The notes under the pieces are model-generated. The model ran no database searches, had not been told where the DNA came from, and was given only the letters and a program-made list of their open reading frames with translations. A stretch of DNA of 64,000 nt from Bacillota bacterium (GTDB taxonomy: Bacteria; Bacillota; UBA4882; UBA8346), in the NCBI GenBank assembly GCA_023429995.1, contig JAEZCE010000014.1, positions 56,793 through 120,792 of the forward strand. The letters are read 5' to 3'. The position numbers were made by a program, and so were the translations under genes. Below, in pieces: positions 42,659 through 52,642 of the stretch; within the stretch, counting starts at the first letter, position 1, and each line of letters begins with the position of its first letter.

Positions 42659-45649
42659 ATGGTCGAAGAACTGGTTGCCAGAGGTTTAAAAGTCACCGCC
42701 GAATCCAAAATACGAAAGATATTTTCTGATATCTTTAAGCCGGACTGGATTGTTGATGCTTTATTTGCGGATAGCGGTATGGAGAGGGTGATGGGGGTTG
42801 CGAATTTGCCCTTAAAGGCTCCGGTAATGCTTGAAATATTAAATAACCATAAAATTGCCCGTTATTTAGATGATACAATAGGAGATACCAACTCATACCT
42901 GATCGTAATGAATAAGGCCATATCCCACGGGCGCGATCGGGATGTGGCAATTTATTTTTTCAAAGATCGCTGCGTGGAGTTAATGGATATTCCTGCTAAT
43001 ATTAGCGACTCCTTCGTCGAGTTGTTGTCGAAAGTCCCCTCCTGGGCGGGATATCTTAATGAACAAGGGGAACATATTATTGATTTACGTTCCCCTTCGC
43101 CGGGGCCGCATTTTGGTATTAATTTGTTATTAGGAAACCGGATAGGATTTCCTCATGCGTTGCAAACCACACCGAAAAGTGTCGTCGATAGATTGGGAAG
43201 AGGTAGTTTCCGTTCCCATGCCGCTTCTCAGGTACTGGCTACCCGGTGGGATGTAAGGCAGGAAGAAAATGGTTTTCCCGCGAATCGTCAATTTTATTTA
43301 GTTGAAGAAGGTCGGAAAATATTTTATTCTGCCGATCCCAACGATAGTAATCTTGAGACGGCATTTTGCATTCATTCCCAAAATAAGACGACCATTTCTT
43401 ACCAAACCAAGTGCGGTCTGGAGATTAAACGGGTTATTTTTCTGTTGGCGCAAGAGGCGGGGCTGCCTTTGGCTACGGAAGTACAAAAGATCACCATTCA
43501 TAATTTGAGTGACAGACCGAGGCAATTAAAATTGGTATATACCGGGATGTTCGGCCCGGCGTTTCCCAGTGCCCTGCAGGAAGATGTGTTATATAGCAAT
43601 ATCATTATGCAATCAAAGTTATTAAAGAATGAAGACGGCTCCGTTATGGCTGTGGGAGTTGAATATCGACCCGAAAACGCCAAGGAGGATTTGCGGTTTC
43701 ACGCGATGATTGTTAATAATGGGAGCGCTGTGATTTCCCCCCGGGAATTTTGTTGTAATTATAATGAATTTGTCGGGAACGGCACTTTAGAAAATCCCGG
43801 CGGACTCTATCACTTAAGTAATAATCTCTACCGTAAAGGCCCCGGCTTTTTTGCGCTTGCCGCCCCGATATCCCTATTTCCCGGAGGAGAATGCAGTTGC
43901 GATAATTTTACCGGATTGGTTTCTAAAAAAAATAATCCGTATTTTCAGGACAATACTTTCAAGGAGGAAATCGAAAACTTGATTGGCAAGTTTTCCAAAC
44001 CGGGTGAACTGGCCAAAACATTAGAGAAGAATGAGCGCTTTTATCAGCGATACTGCAACTTTCTACAGGTTAAGACCCCAGATCAATCTTTTAACCAATA
44101 TTGTAATACAAACCTCCCTTTCCAGGTGTTATACCAGACTTTTGTCTCCCGGTCTTTTTGCCAGACCCAAAAAGGTTACCGCGAGATTGGATTCCGGGAG
44201 ATTCAGGATATCTATGCGACCATGTATTACTTTGTAAGCATGGGGATGAAGGGATTTGTCAAAGATTTACTTAAAGAGTGGTGCGGGAAAATCTTTGAAT
44301 TCGGATACGCTTACCACAACTTTTTCTGGGTTGGCAAGGAACCGGGAAAATGGTCCGATGATGCGCTCTGGTTTGTACAGGCGCTTTACCGGTATATCAA
44401 TCTTACCGGTGATCTGGCGTTGCTTGACGAGGAGTGTGAAATCGCAGGAACCGATCCGGTCCGGACCCGGCCGGTGTATGAAACAGTTAAGGCTATCCTG
44501 GTATATTCGGGTGAAATCTCCATCGGAAAACACGGGATGCCGCTTCTGGATTACGCGGACTGGAATGATTGTTTAAAGCTGGATGACAATTTTATCAATG
44601 GGGTTACCAAAGAAAAATTATATCGGGAGCAAATTGCCAAAGGCGGCGACTTCGGGGAGCCGCTGCGCGGCGATTATTCGGAAAGTGTCATGAATGCCTT
44701 CCTTCTCAAATTGGCGATTGACGAAATGATGATTTTAGCCCGGGACAAAAATGACTGGGAATATGCCGAAGAATTGAAACTGCAATCAAGCCGATTATAT
44801 GATGGGTTGCAAACCCACGCCTGGAAAGGGGATTTCTTTGCCCGGGTGTTGTTTAACCGCTTTCAAAATAATGAGTATACTTTCCTGGGCGCTAAAGGGG
44901 ATGGCTTGTCAGCTGATCCCAAGATGAAGGGCGCCTACTTTTTAAACTCATTGAGTTGGGCTATCCTGTCCGATTCAGCCAGCGAAGAGCAGATTCGCAC
45001 CATGCTGACTGTGGTGATGGAAGCGCTGAAAACGCCATTCGGCCTTAAATTAGTATCATCTGTCGATCTCGGGAAAATAGCACAGGGCACCGCTACTGGA
45101 GAATATTTCCCCGGTGACCGGGAAAACGGGGCAATCTTCAAACATGCCTGTATGATGGCTACTGTGGCAATGTTTAAAGCCGCCAAACAAGTGCCCGATC
45201 ATAGTTTGGCCGAAAAATTAACCCGGCTCGCTTATTGGATGCTCGAGCTGGTCCTGCCGTATAAGACCATGGCGAACCCCTTTGTTACTTGCGGCAATCC
45301 TCGTTTTTGCACTCAATATAATAACAGTGAGACCGGGGAAAATATCGGACCGATGCTTAGCGGGACTTCTACATGGCTGACTTTGTCCTTATTGTCCGCG
45401 CTTGGGATTGAATATACCCGGCGTGGTATTGAGATCAATCCGCTGCTGCAACCGGAGTCCCAAATGATAGAATATACCTTGAACACCGGAGGAACTATTT
45501 ATTGGATCCAAATTCAAAAACCACTTGGTTTTTACCGAATCGCCGGCCAGGACGTCGCCATTCAAATGGACGGTCGGAAACGGCAGGATAACATTTTACC
45601 GCTTTTGGAAGATGGGCAGGAACATCGGGTGGAAATAGTTTTTAGGTAA
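42659..45649 (+). CDS. Large GH94-like beta-glucan oligosaccharide phosphorylase
   Basis: About 996 residues. Cleaves a beta-glucosidic bond with phosphate, giving glucose-1-phosphate. The (alpha/alpha)6 catalytic barrel in the C-terminal half has WSDDALWFVQALYRYI, then LDYADWNDCLKLD near residue 633, in which the Asp is the expected acid, and SGTSTWLTLSLLSALGIEYTR near 905. The N-terminal beta-sandwich domains occupy the first 450 residues. Families GH94, GH149 and GH161 share this architecture; the exact family and linkage cannot be told by eye. No signal peptide, so it is cytoplasmic. Divergence from the lichenase suggests mixed-linkage or beta-1,3 glucan products. The ATG at 42659 has AAGGA 10 bp upstream. 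Confidence 0.8.
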   Translation: MVEELVARGLKVTAESKIRKIFSDIFKPDWIVDALFADSGMERVMGVANLPLKAPVMLEILNNHKIARYLDDTIGDTNSYLIVMNKAISHGRDRDVAIYFFKDRCVELMDIPANISDSFVELLSKVPSWAGYLNEQGEHIIDLRSPSPGPHFGINLLLGNRIGFPHALQTTPKSVVDRLGRGSFRSHAASQVLATRWDVRQEENGFPANRQFYLVEEGRKIFYSADPNDSNLETAFCIHSQNKTTISYQTKCGLEIKRVIFLLAQEAGLPLATEVQKITIHNLSDRPRQLKLVYTGMFGPAFPSALQEDVLYSNIIMQSKLLKNEDGSVMAVGVEYRPENAKEDLRFHAMIVNNGSAVISPREFCCNYNEFVGNGTLENPGGLYHLSNNLYRKGPGFFALAAPISLFPGGECSCDNFTGLVSKKNNPYFQDNTFKEEIENLIGKFSKPGELAKTLEKNERFYQRYCNFLQVKTPDQSFNQYCNTNLPFQVLYQTFVSRSFCQTQKGYREIGFREIQDIYATMYYFVSMGMKGFVKDLLKEWCGKIFEFGYAYHNFFWVGKEPGKWSDDALWFVQALYRYINLTGDLALLDEECEIAGTDPVRTRPVYETVKAILVYSGEISIGKHGMPLLDYADWNDCLKLDDNFINGVTKEKLYREQIAKGGDFGEPLRGDYSESVMNAFLLKLAIDEMMILARDKNDWEYAEELKLQSSRLYDGLQTHAWKGDFFARVLFNRFQNNEYTFLGAKGDGLSADPKMKGAYFLNSLSWAILSDSASEEQIRTMLTVVMEALKTPFGLKLVSSVDLGKIAQGTATGEYFPGDRENGAIFKHACMMATVAMFKAAKQVPDHSLAEKLTRLAYWMLELVLPYKTMANPFVTCGNPRFCTQYNNSETGENIGPMLSGTSTWLTLSLLSALGIEYTRRGIEINPLLQPESQMIEYTLNTGGTIYWIQIQKPLGFYRIAGQDVAIQMDGRKRQDNILPLLEDGQEHRVEIVFR

Positions 45650-45656
45650 AAAATTT

Positions 45657-47285
45657 TTATGCTTTCTTATAATCAGTGGGTTTGACGTTAAAATATCGTC
45701 TAAAGACCCGCCCAAAATAGGCCGGGTCGGTATAGCCCACTGCCATCGAGATCTCATAAACTTTTTTCTCCCCTTCTTCCAATAAGGAACGGGCCACTTC
45801 CATTTTGCGCCGGGTGACATATTCCGAAAAACTTTCATTGGTTTGCTCCCGGAAAAGCCGGCTCAGATAGGAAGGACTTAGAAAAACGGAACGGGCAGCT
45901 TGAGAGAGAGAGATGGTTTCGGCCATATGACTATCAATGTATTCCTTGACCTGACGGATACAAGACCGGAGGGAAGTATGGGTCATTTTGCCGATCGCAT
46001 GGCCTAATTGTCCAAATTGGGTTTCCCACCACTCGATTAACTGCTCGGGTCGGCCTCCCGGACCGCCTTTCAGCAACAAAGCATAGTCCGCTTCTTCCAG
46101 TACTTCCTGAAGGATGAGGCCGGCCCGTTGCGCGGTCCGGACCATCGCGGCCACTAATAGCCATCCGGTTTCCCTCGGACATTCGCAAAATTGACCAGAT
46201 TCGAACCGGTTTACGAGATAGAGTTGTTGCAGTATCAAACGGATTGTTTCGGGTGATTGACCGGTCTCTAAACAAACACTCAAGCGCTCCTCATCATTTG
46301 GCGATATGATAGGGGCTTGAATTCTTAAGGAGGAACAGTTGGAATGTTTGGCAATCGCTTCGACCCCCAAACTAGATTGCAACCGTAGGGCTTGTTTAGC
46401 TTGGTCAAATGACCGGCAAGTCTGAAAAAGGTTGTCGGCTTTCCCGCCGATACCAACCTGCAGGGTGTAGGGTAATTGTAAACGGGCCTCATCCAAAATC
46501 GTTCGCGCAAAATCATCGGCCCTCTGGATTAAATTTTGGTCGCTCATGTTGGAACAGCCACCAATCAGCACCCCCACAAAACCCCGGTCCAAACGAGTCA
46601 CCAATGGGGTAGGATGGAGTGAACGCATGCATGCGTTCACGACCAAATTATAAATGGCCAACCAGATGAATTGGCGTTCTTTTTCATCATAATTCAAATA
46701 AAGTCCGGCCTGATCTTCAACTTTACATACCAAAGCGATCACCGGCTCACTGGGATTGATGGACCATTGAAGAAAGCCGAGACGTTCCGTCAAGTCCTTC
46801 TCTTCCAATTCTCTCTGGAATAACTCCCGCAGAAATTGCTCCTGTAAAAAGGGCAGACTGCTTTCCAATTGCTGGCGTATCCTGGCGTGGGCTTCATCAT
46901 TGACGCGCCTTCGGTTTAAAAATTGACACTCCTTTAATACGGCTGCCAATATTTCTTCCGGAGGCGATGGTTTTAAAATATAACCCGAAACCCCGATTTC
47001 CAGACAAGCTTTGGCATAAGCAAATTCGTCATATCCGCTAATCACTAAAATCCGGGTATAGGGAAATTTCTCCATGACTGCTTTGGCCAAATCAATACCG
47101 TTCATTCCCGGCATTTTGATATCGGTGAGGATAATTTCCGGCTTCTCTTCCTGAATCAACTGCCAGGCCCCAGTTCCGTCTTCGGCCGGCCCGACAATGC
47201 AAATATCGTTATCTTCCCAGGATATCTCCTGGGCCAACCATTCTCTCGATCCGGCTTCATCGTCGGCAATGAGCAATTTAAACAT
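45657..47285 (-). CDS. Response regulator with AraC-type DNA-binding domain (YesN family)
   Basis: 542 residues. Receiver domain (about 1-120) with the acidic pair DD at 8-9, phosphorylation site Asp55 in LTDIKMPG, and the conserved Lys in GYILKPS. A long middle region (about 130-430) is the ligand-independent linker of YesN-like proteins. The C-terminal 100 residues contain two helix-turn-helix units: ISLSQAARSVFLSPSYLSRLF and VYEISMAVGYTDPAYFGRVF. It follows the sensor kinase by 16 bp on the minus strand and probably activates the adjacent sugar ABC operon and perhaps the beta-glucan genes. It ends 7 bp from the convergent phosphorylase gene. Confidence 0.93.
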   Translation of the reverse strand: MFKLLIADDEAGSREWLAQEISWEDNDICIVGPAEDGTGAWQLIQEEKPEIILTDIKMPGMNGIDLAKAVMEKFPYTRILVISGYDEFAYAKACLEIGVSGYILKPSPPEEILAAVLKECQFLNRRRVNDEAHARIRQQLESSLPFLQEQFLRELFQRELEEKDLTERLGFLQWSINPSEPVIALVCKVEDQAGLYLNYDEKERQFIWLAIYNLVVNACMRSLHPTPLVTRLDRGFVGVLIGGCSNMSDQNLIQRADDFARTILDEARLQLPYTLQVGIGGKADNLFQTCRSFDQAKQALRLQSSLGVEAIAKHSNCSSLRIQAPIISPNDEERLSVCLETGQSPETIRLILQQLYLVNRFESGQFCECPRETGWLLVAAMVRTAQRAGLILQEVLEEADYALLLKGGPGGRPEQLIEWWETQFGQLGHAIGKMTHTSLRSCIRQVKEYIDSHMAETISLSQAARSVFLSPSYLSRLFREQTNESFSEYVTRRKMEVARSLLEEGEKKVYEISMAVGYTDPAYFGRVFRRYFNVKPTDYKKA

Positions 47286-47301
47286 CAAGGACCCCCCCTT
47301 G

Positions 47302-49140
47302 TTAAGAAATAGCTAAGGCTGGCCAGCGGATATCCACCCGTAAACCTCCGCCGGAATTGGCGGATAATGTTACTCCCCATTCTTCGCCATAAGTCAAGAC
47401 CAGCCTGCGATGAACATTGAGCAGACCATGGGTGCTTTTGATGGATGCGTCCGATAAAGCCGTTTGGGACTTTGCTAATTGCTTTGGATCCATCCCAATA
47501 CCGTTGTCAATGATGGTGAAATGAATCGCTTTAATTTCAAGTAACCCGATAATAACTAATTGGCCGGGACCTTGTTTGGGTTCCAGGCCGTGAATGAAAG
47601 CGTTTTCTATAATCGGCTGTAACAGTAGTTTGAGAACCTGATATTCCATAATGTCCGCAGCAACCTGAATATCAATTTTTATGCGATTGCCATGGCGTAA
47701 TTGCTGTAATTCAATATAGTATCCCAACTGCTCCATGGCCGCGGCAATCGTTACAATCGTGGGACCGCGCCCCAAACTCAACCGAAATAGCCTTGACAAA
47801 TTTAAAATCGCCTTGCTGCTTTCCGCTTGGTCTCCGCCTAATACCAGCCGGTAAATACAATCGAGGGTATTATATAAAAAATGAGGGTTAATCTGGGATT
47901 GCAAAAATTCCAATTCGGATTGGCGTCGCGCCAGTCTTTGCGCATAAACTTCCCGGATTAAAATTTCAAGTTGCTCCGCGGTAGAGTTAAATTTTTGAAA
48001 CAATAGTCCAAACTCATCATGACGTTGATCGTTAATCCGGGTAGTCAATTCACCCGTACCAAGACGGTTCATCGCTTGGGACAGTTCGCGAACCGGATGA
48101 ACCACACCGCGCAGGAGGAACCAAGTTAAGATGAACGCGGCGATGACGGCAATCAATAGACTCATCCAGATTACCATCGCGACTTCCCGTTTGATAGGTC
48201 CATGAATATCATTTAAGGGAATCTCCTGGGTATAGATATATCCCATGGCTCCACGCCAGTATATTCCTAAAACATCGGCGCTTTTAGAGTTTTTATATAT
48301 AATTTGACCGCTGGAAATGGACGGATTATCCGCAAACGCTTTGGCGAGTATCGGATTATTATGGGAATAATTGTGAAAGAGCCGGTATTTATCATTGATA
48401 AGATTGATAAAGGTTCCCGATGATGGAATGGCCAGCAATAGTCCATGGGGATCATAAAGCTCGCTGGGATATTTATCATTCCGAAACAGGGGCCCAAGAG
48501 GGGTTTCGGATAAATCGGCAGTGAAGTCGATCCCCACCACATACTTCAAGCCGCCATTGTTATCGGTCATTACCCAGTATATCGGCATTACAGTCGTAAG
48601 ATCGGCCGTCGTGTGAACGCTACCGATAAAACTTAACCGGAGCCAAATAATATTGGAATCCAATTGTATGCCAAGGGGTTCTTCAGGAGTTTTGCCTTGT
48701 AGAACCCACTTCCACCAGGGCCGGCGTTTTAAATCTTCGAAAGTGGAATTCAATCCTGAATATATCAGTTTGCCGTTTGGATAAACAATATAAGCCGCTA
48801 AGAGCTCATTGGGATTATTGGTCGAAACATGCGAGTCGGCCAGAAAACTCGATAAAAAGTTACGGATGGTTAGGGGGTTATCCGTGCTCAACAGATTGAT
48901 TTGGGTGGCCAAATTATTGGCCATTTCGGAGCGCCGGGCGATCTCGCTAAAAAATTTTTCCTCCGAATGTTGTAAGAAATCCAATCGGTTTTTGTAAGTC
49001 GTGGCGATAGTCTGTTTTGTGACATAGGAAGAAAAAAAGAACGCGGTTAACGAAGCTTGCAACAAGGCAATCAATATGACGGCCAATATGATTTTAATTT
49101 GAATACTTTCCAGTTTTATCCATGCAAGCTTGTTCTTCAT
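47302..49140 (-). CDS. Sensor histidine kinase, YesM (LytS/His_kinase) family
   Basis: 612 residues. A membrane span at about 14-33, an extracytoplasmic sensor region of about 250 residues that resembles a Cache domain, a second span (VIWMSLLIAVIAAFILTWFLL), then a HAMP domain (VHPVRELSQAMNRLGTGELT). The phosphorylated His is in QSQINPHFLYNTLD near residue 420, and the ATP-binding region has LLLQPIIENAFIHG and IDNGIGMD. Proteins of this type usually sense an extracellular sugar, often together with an ABC binding protein. It pairs with the YesN-like regulator directly downstream; the transporter genes lie directly upstream on the same strand. Confidence 0.93.
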   Translation of the reverse strand: MKNKLAWIKLESIQIKIILAVILIALLQASLTAFFFSSYVTKQTIATTYKNRLDFLQHSEEKFFSEIARRSEMANNLATQINLLSTDNPLTIRNFLSSFLADSHVSTNNPNELLAAYIVYPNGKLIYSGLNSTFEDLKRRPWWKWVLQGKTPEEPLGIQLDSNIIWLRLSFIGSVHTTADLTTVMPIYWVMTDNNGGLKYVVGIDFTADLSETPLGPLFRNDKYPSELYDPHGLLLAIPSSGTFINLINDKYRLFHNYSHNNPILAKAFADNPSISSGQIIYKNSKSADVLGIYWRGAMGYIYTQEIPLNDIHGPIKREVAMVIWMSLLIAVIAAFILTWFLLRGVVHPVRELSQAMNRLGTGELTTRINDQRHDEFGLLFQKFNSTAEQLEILIREVYAQRLARRQSELEFLQSQINPHFLYNTLDCIYRLVLGGDQAESSKAILNLSRLFRLSLGRGPTIVTIAAAMEQLGYYIELQQLRHGNRIKIDIQVAADIMEYQVLKLLLQPIIENAFIHGLEPKQGPGQLVIIGLLEIKAIHFTIIDNGIGMDPKQLAKSQTALSDASIKSTHGLLNVHRRLVLTYGEEWGVTLSANSGGGLRVDIRWPALAIS

Positions 49141-49279
49141 TCGGTTCTCACCCCAATGATTGGGCTCGGCATTGCTTATAGGGTATATGACTTGGTTTTT
49201 GCGCCATTGTGCGCATACGCACAGGAGACTATTTTTTATTTCAACATTATTCGTAACAATCCTGCATTTCGTAATTATA

Positions 49280-49309
49280 GCGGCAAGTTGCCGGTTGGCA
49301 ACTTACCGC
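49280..49309. repeat. Strong hairpin between the permease and kinase genes
   Basis: AAGTTGCC / GGCAACTT with a GGTT loop, extended by outer GCGG/CCGC arms. A smaller palindrome, TGTGCG-CATA-CGCACA, lies at 49208-49223. Neither is followed by a T-run on the minus strand, so they may be transcript-processing or attenuation structures between the transporter genes and the two-component genes rather than full terminators. Confidence 0.5.
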
Positions 49310-49333
49310 TTAGAGAGTGGTACGGATTCATAC

Positions 49334-50194
49334 TCACCCCTTGACGCCGGTAGTGGATATTCCTCGCACAAAATAGCGTTGCGCGATAAAGAATAACAAT
49401 ATCAGCGGCAGGGTGTACAATACTCCAACCGCCATTTGATAAGGGGTAGGAGGGATCGGAAGGGTATATTTTACATCCGGCATTCTCACATTCATCATTT
49501 GAACCGCCAAAGTTTGATTATCTGAGGTTAAATAGAGTAAAGGTGTGAGATAGTCGGCATAAGTCCATTGAAAAGTAAAAATACAGGTGGTAATGATCGC
49601 CGGAGCCGATAAGGGAAAGAAAATCTTCCAAAAGGTTTGAAGGCGCCCGCAACCGTCGATGAGCGCCGCATCCTCGAGTTCTTTGGAAAGGCCGGCATAG
49701 AATTGGCGGAACAAAAAGATAAAGATCCCCCATCCGGGAAGGGCATTGATCCAGAAGGGCAGATAACAAAAAGGCCAGGCCTTGTTCAAAATGCCGAGCT
49801 GAGAAAACATAATATATTGGGGGATCAGAGTGACTAATTGGGGCAGCATCATCGTAGCCAATACAATCCCAAAAAAAAAGTTTTTACCGCGCGCTTTGTA
49901 CCGGGCAAAACCGAAACCTGCGAAAGCGCTGGATAAAGTGACAAGTGCGGTGATACTTAGGCTCACTACAAAGGAATTCCGCAAGGAACTGAAAAACTCG
50001 AGGACTCCGTTGGTGCAAAGGATTTGTTGAAAATGTTTCCATTGCGGGACGGCCGGAAAAATCGTCACCGGGTAGTAAGTTAATTCTTCCGGTTTTTTCA
50101 AAGCCATAATCATCATCCAAAAAAGAGGGAGCATCATGAGCAGACTTATCAATGTCAAAAGAAATACAGTGAAGTATTTTTTATGCTTTTTCAT
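49334..50194 (-). CDS. Sugar ABC transporter permease, MalG/AraQ type (second system)
   Basis: About 286 residues with six predicted membrane segments, the first at about residues 8-28. The EAA loop is SKELEDAALIDGCGRLQTFWK near 190. The C terminus YFVRGISTTGVKG fits the family. The start was placed at 50194 (MKKHKKYF); an ATG at 50203 sits only 2 bp after GGAGG and is an alternative. The gene overlaps the end of the other permease by 14 bp. It works with the binding protein at 51362; no ATPase is encoded nearby, as in the xylan operon. Confidence 0.9.
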   Translation of the reverse strand: MKKHKKYFTVFLLTLISLLMMLPLFWMMIMALKKPEELTYYPVTIFPAVPQWKHFQQILCTNGVLEFFSSLRNSFVVSLSITALVTLSSAFAGFGFARYKARGKNFFFGIVLATMMLPQLVTLIPQYIMFSQLGILNKAWPFCYLPFWINALPGWGIFIFLFRQFYAGLSKELEDAALIDGCGRLQTFWKIFFPLSAPAIITTCIFTFQWTYADYLTPLLYLTSDNQTLAVQMMNVRMPDVKYTLPIPPTPYQMAVGVLYTLPLILLFFIAQRYFVRGISTTGVKG

Positions 50195-51191
50195 TTTGAG
50201 CATTTCCTCCTTCTTGGTCGATGGCATAATAAACCCAAAATTGACTGGATTTGCGGATTATGAGGGTAATCGCTAAAGCCAAAAGGAATAAAATCCATAT
50301 CAAAGATACGCCATAACCAAATCGTTGGGCGGCCATCATCTGGTTCATGGCATAACCGGGGAACATATACAATGTGTGCTGCGGAGTCCAATAAGTGGTT
50401 GCGTCCGACGTTAGACTCATGATATTGGCCGGGACGAACATTTGCAGGGAATTGATGACTCCCAAAACCAATTGAAAATAGGTAATCGGACTTAAGAGCG
50501 GCCAGGTTATGTGTTGAAAAGTCTGCCATTTTCCAGCCCCGTCGATTGCGGCGGCTTCCTCCAGTTCCTGAGGAATCTCCTGTAAACCGGCGAGAAATAC
50601 CACCAAGGCAACGCCGCACCCCCAAATCCCCATTACCACCAAAGCATACAGGCCATATTCATTGATCCAATTGATGGCGGTCCCGGGCCGGAAGATGCTG
50701 ATCAATAGATTTAAAAATCCCGAATTGGAATCTAAAATTGATTTAAAGATCAAGGCGGCGGCGCCTATCGGAATGATTGTCGGTAAATAAAAGGCTGTTC
50801 GAAACAGACCTTTGCCCGGTACTTTTTTATTTAACAATAGGGCCAAGCCTAAGGCTGCCCCTAAACTCAAGGGGATTACCAAAACTGAATATAATAAAGT
50901 TTGGCGCATCGTATACCAGGCGTCCGGGCTTTGAAATACTTCAATATAATTGGAAAAGCCGGTGAAAATAGTGCCCGGAATCGTGATCCCGTTAAAGTTG
51001 GTAAAACTAATGATAACAGCAACAACCACCGGAAATATCAATAAAAAAATGATGCCAAGCAACCAAAGACTGATAAACCCGTAAAAGGCGGCTCCTTCGC
51101 TTCTTAAAAATATCCGAAACCTGTTGGTCCGGCGTACAGCCATGAGCGCCGTCGGTTTGGTTTTTAATGTTGACTGGGTGTTCACTGGCAT
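50181..51191 (-). CDS. Sugar ABC transporter permease, MalF/UgpA type (second system)
   Basis: About 336 residues. After a basic cytoplasmic tail, the first membrane span is AAFYGFISLWLLGIIFLLIF; five more follow. The EAA loop is IPQELEEAAAIDGAGKWQTF near 225. The ATG at 51191 was chosen because AAAGGAG lies 7-8 bp upstream; the frame is open for 14 more codons. Its 3' end overlaps the next permease. Between this gene and the binding-protein gene lies a 111-bp inverted-repeat element. Confidence 0.9.
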   Translation of the reverse strand: MPVNTQSTLKTKPTALMAVRRTNRFRIFLRSEGAAFYGFISLWLLGIIFLLIFPVVVAVIISFTNFNGITIPGTIFTGFSNYIEVFQSPDAWYTMRQTLLYSVLVIPLSLGAALGLALLLNKKVPGKGLFRTAFYLPTIIPIGAAALIFKSILDSNSGFLNLLISIFRPGTAINWINEYGLYALVVMGIWGCGVALVVFLAGLQEIPQELEEAAAIDGAGKWQTFQHITWPLLSPITYFQLVLGVINSLQMFVPANIMSLTSDATTYWTPQHTLYMFPGYAMNQMMAAQRFGYGVSLIWILFLLALAITLIIRKSSQFWVYYAIDQEGGNAQNEKA

Positions 51192-51235
51192 TGGGATACT
51201 CCTTTCAGAAGTCAAGACGAACATTTTTTGCAAGA

Positions 51236-51346
51236 GGCTGTCGCAAAAGAATTTTAAATCAATGAGGTATACAAATTATTGCTCCGACAAGCAGATAAAT
51301 ATGCAAATTGTATATCTCTATCGATCCATGTTCTTTTACGACAGCC
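51236..51346. repeat. 111-bp inverted-repeat element (MITE-like or transcript-stabilising hairpin)
   Basis: GGCTGTCGCAAAAGAA at 51236-51251 and TTCTTTTACGACAGCC at 51331-51346 are inverted copies with one mismatch, enclosing about 79 bp of A+T-rich sequence without a frame. The ends look like terminal repeats of small non-autonomous insertion elements. It sits between the binding-protein gene and the first permease, where a hairpin would also lower permease expression relative to the binding protein. Confidence 0.65.
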
Positions 51347-51361
51347 CCTTTTTTTGAGAAA

Positions 51362-52642
51362 TTACTTAAATGAAGCCCGACTGTCCTGGATGGCTTTGTT
51401 GACTTCCGTTTCAACATTGACTAAGAATTGGTCCAAGGTAATATCACCCCGCAGGGCCAGTTCATAATTTTTACTCACGGAGCTGTTAAAGACATCCGGT
51501 AAAATATAAGGGGATGGACTATCAACTTTGACATACTTCATTTCAGTTTCCAAATTGAGTTGCCGTTCTTTGCCGAGCGAAGTGTTGGCGGCGACCAAAC
51601 CGAGTAAAGATTTTTGGGCAGGTACTCCCCAGCCGCTGACAGCGCGTTCTTTAGCTTGCGGTCCGGCGAAGAACCAATCGTAAAAGCGGAAAGCAGCGTC
51701 GGGATTTTTGGTTTTACTGGAGATAAAACCACCGACCACATTAAAGGACGGACTGACCCGCGGCTGTTTCAAATCCCAGACCGGAGAAGCCATCACGCCA
51801 ACCTTGCCCTTGTTCATATCACCTTCACACATGGCGCCGTACCAATAACCATATACAATCATGGCTACCCGTTCGTTTTGAAACATCTGCCCTTCCCAAG
51901 ACTCAGCCGGAGAAATGGGACTTGAGACGATTTTTTCCTTGGCGATATCATAAAAAAATTTAACGGTTTCTTTTACTTTGGGATTTTTTGATAGAATTAT
52001 TTTTGTACCGTCTTTGGAATAAAGAGCTTGACCCTGGCTAAGCAGGCCGGCTATGATTTGATGATAAGGCTCGCCGGGCCAAAAGGATAAGCCGCGCCGC
52101 ACCACCCGATCACCCTGGGTTTTTTGGAGTTTACGGGCGATCTCGGCCAATTGCTTATAGGTCATCGGTTCGGTGGCGCTCGGGAAGGGCAGGCCGGCTT
52201 CGGTAAATACATTTTTATTATAATAACCGATGGTGGTGGGACTCCAATCCTTGACAATACCGTAGTATTTTCCTTTATACTTAAAAGAGTCGTTGATGGG
52301 CAGTAAATCTTCTTTTTTTAGATATTTAGCTTTTTTAAAATAGGGAGCTAAATCCAAGGCCATCTTGTGGGTAGCCAGATACGGCACCCATGCGCTGTTA
52401 CATCGCATGATATCCGGAGGATTGCCGGCGGCGTTCATTGCCATATAGCGGGCGGTATCCGTTTCAATTCTGACGATCTTGATATCGGGGTTGGCGTCTT
52501 CAAATGCTTTTGCCATTTCAGCCGAAAGTTCCGTATTGTTGTACATAACCGTGACTTTGGTTTGATTGTCCGCAAATGTCGCCAGGTTAAATCCTACCAA
52601 GGCCAATGCCAAAACAAGCATAAAAATCCAGGATTTTTTCAT
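51362..52642 (-). CDS. ABC transporter sugar-binding protein (family 1, second system)
   Basis: 426 residues. The signal peptide (MKKSWIFMLVLALALVGFNL, then ATFA) lacks a lipobox Cys, as in the other two binding proteins of this window. The mature part has KVTVMYNNTELSAEMAKAFE, NPPDIMRCNSAWVPYL and SWEGQMFQNERVAMIVYGYW, typical of family 1 oligosaccharide-binding proteins. The ATG at 52642 has AGAGG 6-7 bp upstream; the upstream in-frame ATG at 52735 would place the signal peptide internally. It is first in an operon with two permeases and then a two-component system. The substrate is unknown; the neighbouring beta-glucan enzymes make a beta-gluco-oligosaccharide plausible. Confidence 0.9.
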   Translation of the reverse strand: MKKSWIFMLVLALALVGFNLATFADNQTKVTVMYNNTELSAEMAKAFEDANPDIKIVRIETDTARYMAMNAAGNPPDIMRCNSAWVPYLATHKMALDLAPYFKKAKYLKKEDLLPINDSFKYKGKYYGIVKDWSPTTIGYYNKNVFTEAGLPFPSATEPMTYKQLAEIARKLQKTQGDRVVRRGLSFWPGEPYHQIIAGLLSQGQALYSKDGTKIILSKNPKVKETVKFFYDIAKEKIVSSPISPAESWEGQMFQNERVAMIVYGYWYGAMCEGDMNKGKVGVMASPVWDLKQPRVSPSFNVVGGFISSKTKNPDAAFRFYDWFFAGPQAKERAVSGWGVPAQKSLLGLVAANTSLGKERQLNLETEMKYVKVDSPSPYILPDVFNSSVSKNYELALRGDITLDQFLVNVETEVNKAIQDSRASFK

